From: Acidobacteriaceae bacterium | GTDB lineage: Bacteria; Acidobacteriota; Terriglobia; Terriglobales; Acidobacteriaceae | DNA length: 64,000 nt | Assembly (NCBI GenBank): GCA_030037545.1 | Contig: JASHRF010000014.1 | Coordinates: forward strand, 1 to 64,000 | Direction: 5' to 3' | Shown: positions 60,660-64,000 of the stretch, one piece after another | Position numbering within the stretch: position 1 is the stretch's first letter | Layout of the letters: each line of letters starts with the position of its first letter | Translations under genes and position numbers: made by a program | Notes under the pieces: model-generated | What the model was told of the DNA's origin: nothing | What the model saw: only the letters and a program-made list of their open reading frames with translations | Database searches by the model: none

Positions 60660-63350
60660 CTATTTCAGATCGCGCCAATTGGGCCCGAAGGCCACATCGG
60701 CCACCAGCGGCACCTTGAGCTGCACTACACCCTCCATCTCTGTGCGCACCAAGCCCTCGACGTTATCGCTCTCGTCGACAGGCACCTCGAAAAGCAGTTC
60801 GTCGTGCACCTGCAACACCATCCGCGTCCTGAGCTTGCGTTCCGCAAGCTTGCGGTCGAGGGCGATCATGGCCAGCTTGATGAGGTCGGCGGCGGTGCCC
60901 TGCAGGGGTGTGTTAACGGCGGTGCGCTCCGCGAAGCCGCGCTGGTTGGGATTGCGGCTTTCGATATCCGGGATGGGCCGCAGGCGTCCGAACAGGGTGC
61001 GCACACAGCCCTCTTTGCGGGTCTGCGCAAGCGTCTTTTGAATGAACTCATGCACGCCCTGATAGCGGGCGAAATAGCGGTCGATGTAGGCCTTGGCTTC
61101 GGCCTGCGGGATGCCAAGCTGCGCGGCCAGCCCGAAGGCCGAGATGCCGTAAACAATTCCGAAGTTCACGGCTTTGGCGCGATTGCGCGTCTCCTTGTCC
61201 ATCTTCTCGATGGGCACGCCAAAGACCTCGCTGGCGGTCAGCGTATGGATATCGATGTCTTCAGCAAAGGCGCGCATCAGCAACGGGTCGCCCGAGAAGT
61301 GCGCCAGCAAACGCAGCTCGATCTGCGAATAGTCGGCGGAGAGCAGTCGCGTGCCCGGCGCAGCGATGAATGCTGCACGAATCTCGCGCCCCAGCTCCGT
61401 GCGCACAGGGATGTTCTGCAAGTTAGGATTGATGGACGAGAGGCGGCCGGTTGCCGTAGCCGCGGACTGAAACGTTGTATGCACGCGCGAATCGGCATCG
61501 GCCAGCAGCGGCAAGGCATCGATGTAAGTTGACTTCAGCTTTGCTAAATGCCGGTACTCGAGCACCAGCTTGGGAACTTCGTGCTTTTCGGCAAGCTGCT
61601 CCAGCACGTCCTGCGCGGTTGAAACGGTTTTGCCCTTGCCGTACTTGACGGGAACAGGCAGGTCGAGGTGCGTGAAGAGGATGGTGCCGAGCTGCTTGGG
61701 CGAGTTGATATTGAAGCGCTGTCCGGCCAGCTCGAAGATGCGCTCGCCCACGCGATCCAACTCGGCATTGAACCGCTCCGAAAGTCTGCTCAATGCAATT
61801 GTGTCGATGCGGACACCGGCGCGTTCCATCCGATAAAGCACGGGCGCCAGCGGCAGGTCGATCTCGCGGTAGACGCGATCGACTGCGGTCTTATCCACCT
61901 CGACCCGAAGGTTTGGTATCAGCGCATGAATGGCCGCAGCTTTGCCGGCAACGGAAACCGGCGGCGGCTGGCCGTGGCGCGCTGCGATGTCGGCCAGCGC
62001 CTGCGTGGTGTGCGTGGGGTTCAGCGCATACGAGAGCAGCATCAGGTCGTCAACCGCGCCATGTAAATCGACGTTTAGCCCGCACAACACGTGCAGCGCC
62101 AGCTTCCAGTCGTGCGTCTGCTTGGGAACCTTGGCATCTTGGAGGAGCGCGCGCAGCGCCGGCGTGAGCGGCAGGCACAAGGCACGCGAAGGATCGGCGC
62201 AGACGCCGACGCTTGACTGCGCCTTGCGCTCGGCAGTTTCGATGGCATCAAGAAGCGATGGCGCCGGCTGGTCTTCATCTTCGGAAACTTCCGCGGTTGG
62301 CTCCGCGGCATCGAGCGCAAAGGCAAACCCGCCGGCCCGCGCAGCACGGAAGAATTCCTCAGCCTGCTCGTGCCCGGGCTGCTCAATCAGCTCTACCTGC
62401 GGCCCGCCCGCCGCAGGCGAAAGCTCCTTAAGCATGGAGGTGAACTCCAGCTCCGTGTACAGCTCGCGGCAGGCTTCCACGTCGGGCAATTGCGTTTCCA
62501 GCGCCGCTAAATCCAGCTCCAGCGGCACATGATTGTCGATGGCGACCAGCTCTTTCGAGAGCAGCACGGCATCGCGATTCTGCTCGAGGGATTCGCGGTA
62601 GCTCTTGCGCTTAACCTCGGCCGCGCGATCGAGCACTGCTTCCAGGCTGCCGAACTCGACGATCAAGTCCACGCTGCCCTTATCGCCGATTCCGGGCGCG
62701 CCGGGAATGTTATCGACCGTGTCGCCGCGCAGAGCCATCACGTCGATGACCTTTTCCGGGGGCACGCCCAGCACTTCCCTTACCTTGTCCGGATCAAGGA
62801 TCAGGTTGTCCTTTTGGGGATTGAGAACCTTCACCTGCGGCGTGACCAGTTGCATCATGTCCTTGTCGCCGGAGACGATGAAGACTTCGTGCCCGCGCTC
62901 GGCGGCCTTGCGCGCCAGCGTGCCGATCACGTCGTCGGCTTCGAAGCCCTCAGCCTCCAGGATGGGAATGCGCAGAGCTTCGAGCGAGCGGCGAATGTAT
63001 GGAATCTGGCGGCGCAGATCTTCAGGCATGGACTCACGCTTGGCCTTATAGCCCTCGTAGCCCACTTCTTCAAAGCACTGCGTTTTCGAGTTCCACTTCT
63101 TCAGGGATTCGATGGCCTTGGCGCGCGCATCGCGAAAGACCGCTCCGCTCACGTCGAAGACCGCGGCAAAATACTTGGGTTCGAAATCCTGGCGCAGTTT
63201 GCGGATCATGTTCACGAAGACATAGGTGGCCGCGGTGGGCAGGCCGCTGCGCGTAGACATGGGCCGGCTGCGCTGCATGGCGTGATAAGCGCGGAAGATG
63301 AACGACATGGCGTCGAGCAGAAAGACGGGCGGCTTGGATGGATCGGGCAC
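60660..63350 (-). CDS. polA: DNA polymerase I
   Basis: An 896-residue polymerase for Okazaki-fragment processing and repair. The 5'-nuclease domain (about 1-300) has DAMSFIFRAYHAM, FEADDVIGTLARK, VSGDKDMMQLV and GIGDKG. Between GAVFRDA and YKAKRESMPEDL it carries about 20 extra residues (around 76-100, KKWNSKTQCFEE). The 3'-5' exonuclease domain (about 330-510) is poorly conserved; the expected DxE is LDAAEPT and the second motif is THDWKLAL, so proofreading is probably lost. The polymerase domain is intact: LLSADYSQIELRLLAHFSG (motif A), RAKAVNFGIVYG (motif B) and QVHDELLFEVP (motif C). Confidence 0.96.
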   Translation of the reverse strand: MPDPSKPPVFLLDAMSFIFRAYHAMQRSRPMSTRSGLPTAATYVFVNMIRKLRQDFEPKYFAAVFDVSGAVFRDARAKAIESLKKWNSKTQCFEEVGYEGYKAKRESMPEDLRRQIPYIRRSLEALRIPILEAEGFEADDVIGTLARKAAERGHEVFIVSGDKDMMQLVTPQVKVLNPQKDNLILDPDKVREVLGVPPEKVIDVMALRGDTVDNIPGAPGIGDKGSVDLIVEFGSLEAVLDRAAEVKRKSYRESLEQNRDAVLLSKELVAIDNHVPLELDLAALETQLPDVEACRELYTELEFTSMLKELSPAAGGPQVELIEQPGHEQAEEFFRAARAGGFAFALDAAEPTAEVSEDEDQPAPSLLDAIETAERKAQSSVGVCADPSRALCLPLTPALRALLQDAKVPKQTHDWKLALHVLCGLNVDLHGAVDDLMLLSYALNPTHTTQALADIAARHGQPPPVSVAGKAAAIHALIPNLRVEVDKTAVDRVYREIDLPLAPVLYRMERAGVRIDTIALSRLSERFNAELDRVGERIFELAGQRFNINSPKQLGTILFTHLDLPVPVKYGKGKTVSTAQDVLEQLAEKHEVPKLVLEYRHLAKLKSTYIDALPLLADADSRVHTTFQSAATATGRLSSINPNLQNIPVRTELGREIRAAFIAAPGTRLLSADYSQIELRLLAHFSGDPLLMRAFAEDIDIHTLTASEVFGVPIEKMDKETRNRAKAVNFGIVYGISAFGLAAQLGIPQAEAKAYIDRYFARYQGVHEFIQKTLAQTRKEGCVRTLFGRLRPIPDIESRNPNQRGFAERTAVNTPLQGTAADLIKLAMIALDRKLAERKLRTRMVLQVHDELLFEVPVDESDNVEGLVRTEMEGVVQLKVPLVADVAFGPNWRDLK

Positions 63351-63362
63351 GGTAGTGAGTTT

Positions 63363-63397
63363 AACAGTGGACGGCGGACAGTGGGCAGCGAACAGGA
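63363..63397. repeat. Half-hairpin of AGTGGACGGC-type units between polA and queA
   Basis: AACAGTGGACGGCGGACAGT followed by GGGCAGCGAACAG: degenerate 9-11 nt units directly after the queA stop, like one arm of the long hairpins at 18211 and 58466. No second arm is present. Confidence 0.4.
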
Positions 63398-63398
63398 T

Positions 63399-64000
63399 TC
63401 AGGCGATGAACATGCAATCGCCATAGCTGAAAAAACAGTAGCGCGCCTCGACGGCATGGCGATAGGCTGCCAGCACATGCTCCCGCCCGGCGAAGGCGCT
63501 TACCAGCATCAGCAGGCTCGATTGGGGCAGATGAAAGTTGGTGAGCAGCGCGCCAACCAGCCGGAATTCGAATCCCGGCGAAATAAAAATCTCGGTTTCG
63601 CCGGAGTGTGCTTCCAAATGCACCGGCCCCATGCGCCGTGCCGCCGATTCCAGGGTGCGCACGGTCGTGGTGCCGACGGCCACAATGCGCCGGCCCTCGC
63701 CAACGGCGCGATTCAGCGCCTCGGCTGCGGCTGCGCTCAGCGTGTAGCGCTCGCGATGCAATTTCACCTCGTCCACGCGTTCTACGCGTAGGGGCGCGAA
63801 CGTTCCCAGGCCCACGTGCAGCGTAACGCACGCAATCTCGACGCCGCGGGCGGCGATTGTCTCCAGCATTTGCGGAGTAAAGTGCAAGCCGGCCGTAGGC
63901 GCGGCGACCGATCCCGGCTCGCGCGCGAAGACGGTCTGGTAACGCTCGCGATCTTCAGGCGCGTCGGTGCGGTGGATGTAGTGCGGCAGAGGAATGTGTC
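63399..64000 (-). CDS. queA: C-terminal part of QueA (SAM:tRNA ribosyltransferase-isomerase)
   Basis: The last about 200 codons of QueA, running off the right edge. QueA transfers and isomerises the ribosyl moiety of SAM onto 7-aminomethyl-7-deazaguanine in tRNA during queuosine synthesis. Visible motifs: [100 protein letters not shown] and [12 protein letters not shown]. All are canonical. The start codon is outside the window. It lies 48 bp downstream of polA in the same direction. Confidence 0.95.
   Translation of the reverse strand, partial: HIPLPHYIHRTDAPEDRERYQTVFAREPGSVAAPTAGLHFTPQMLETIAARGVEIACVTLHVGLGTFAPLRVERVDEVKLHRERYTLSAAAAEALNRAVGEGRRIVAVGTTTVRTLESAARRMGPVHLEAHSGETEIFISPGFEFRLVGALLTNFHLPQSSLLMLVSAFAGREHVLAAYRHAVEARYCFFSYGDCMFIA

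Noticed and set aside
62529-63791. Open frame of 420 codons on the + strand opposite polA and queA
   Set aside because: Crosses two convincing genes on the other strand and has no protein-like motifs.
1-64000. CRISPR arrays, rRNA genes, prophage or intact insertion sequences
   Set aside because: Looked for regularly spaced direct repeats, rRNA landmarks, integrase or transposase motifs; none seen.

Overview
The window looks like a chromosomal stretch of a soil or peat acidobacterium (class Terriglobia/Acidobacteriia, inferred from gene families only). The evidence is an ADOP-type orphan permease, a VWFA-related acidobacterial protein, a very large Oar-like TonB-dependent receptor with an N-terminal carboxypeptidase-like domain, many secreted peptidases, a complete Tol-Pal block with an acidobacterial layout, high G+C, and many short interspersed intergenic repeats. 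There is no rRNA, CRISPR array, prophage or intact insertion sequence. Two tRNA genes are present.

Layout. 1-5.1 kb: start of an unknown gene, an ADOP permease and recN, all leftward; recN carries about 100 extra codons made of an intergenic repeat. 5.4-11.3 kb: tolQ-tolR-tolA/tonB-tolB-pal-cpoB, rightward, with repeats in the gaps. 11.4-13.0 kb: a lipoprotein with two histidine-phosphatase-like halves. 13.2-16.6 kb: pstC-pstA-pstB-phoU without pstS, then a LacI-type regulator. 18-20 kb: small Zn-binding protein and homoserine dehydrogenase. 19.9-22.7 kb: Cys/His-rich secreted protein and TonB receptor. 23.6-27.7 kb: a 1044-residue unknown secreted protein coupled to a VWFA protein, then tRNA-Lys.

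28-50.3 kb is the most striking region. It is built around a MurR/RpiR-type regulator at 39.55 kb. Leftward: Oar-like receptor, tricorn-like S41 peptidase, class C beta-lactamase-fold hydrolase, S9 peptidase. Rightward: enolase-superfamily N-acylamino-acid racemase, a second beta-lactamase-fold hydrolase, a CPBP membrane protease. Facing them: an APC amino-acid permease, a GNAT acyltransferase, a giant fusion of a PBP4-type D,D-carboxypeptidase with an N-acyl-D-amino-acid deacylase, and a MaoC-like hydratase. I read this as a locus for uptake and breakdown of D-amino-acid-containing peptides (possibly muropeptides), with D-to-L conversion through N-acylation, racemisation and deacylation. That reading is inference.

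50.8-64 kb is housekeeping: galT, an orphan tonB, a DUF4254 protein, a TPR protein, yvcK, rlmN, an M16 peptidase, a pilin-like protein coupled to lolA, secG, tRNA-Leu, polA and the end of queA. Three kinds of repeat recur: a GGCTAAAGCC-type element, a CCCAGGTCTC/GAGACCTGGG element, and long imperfect hairpins made of degenerate 8-11 nt units sitting just after stop codons.
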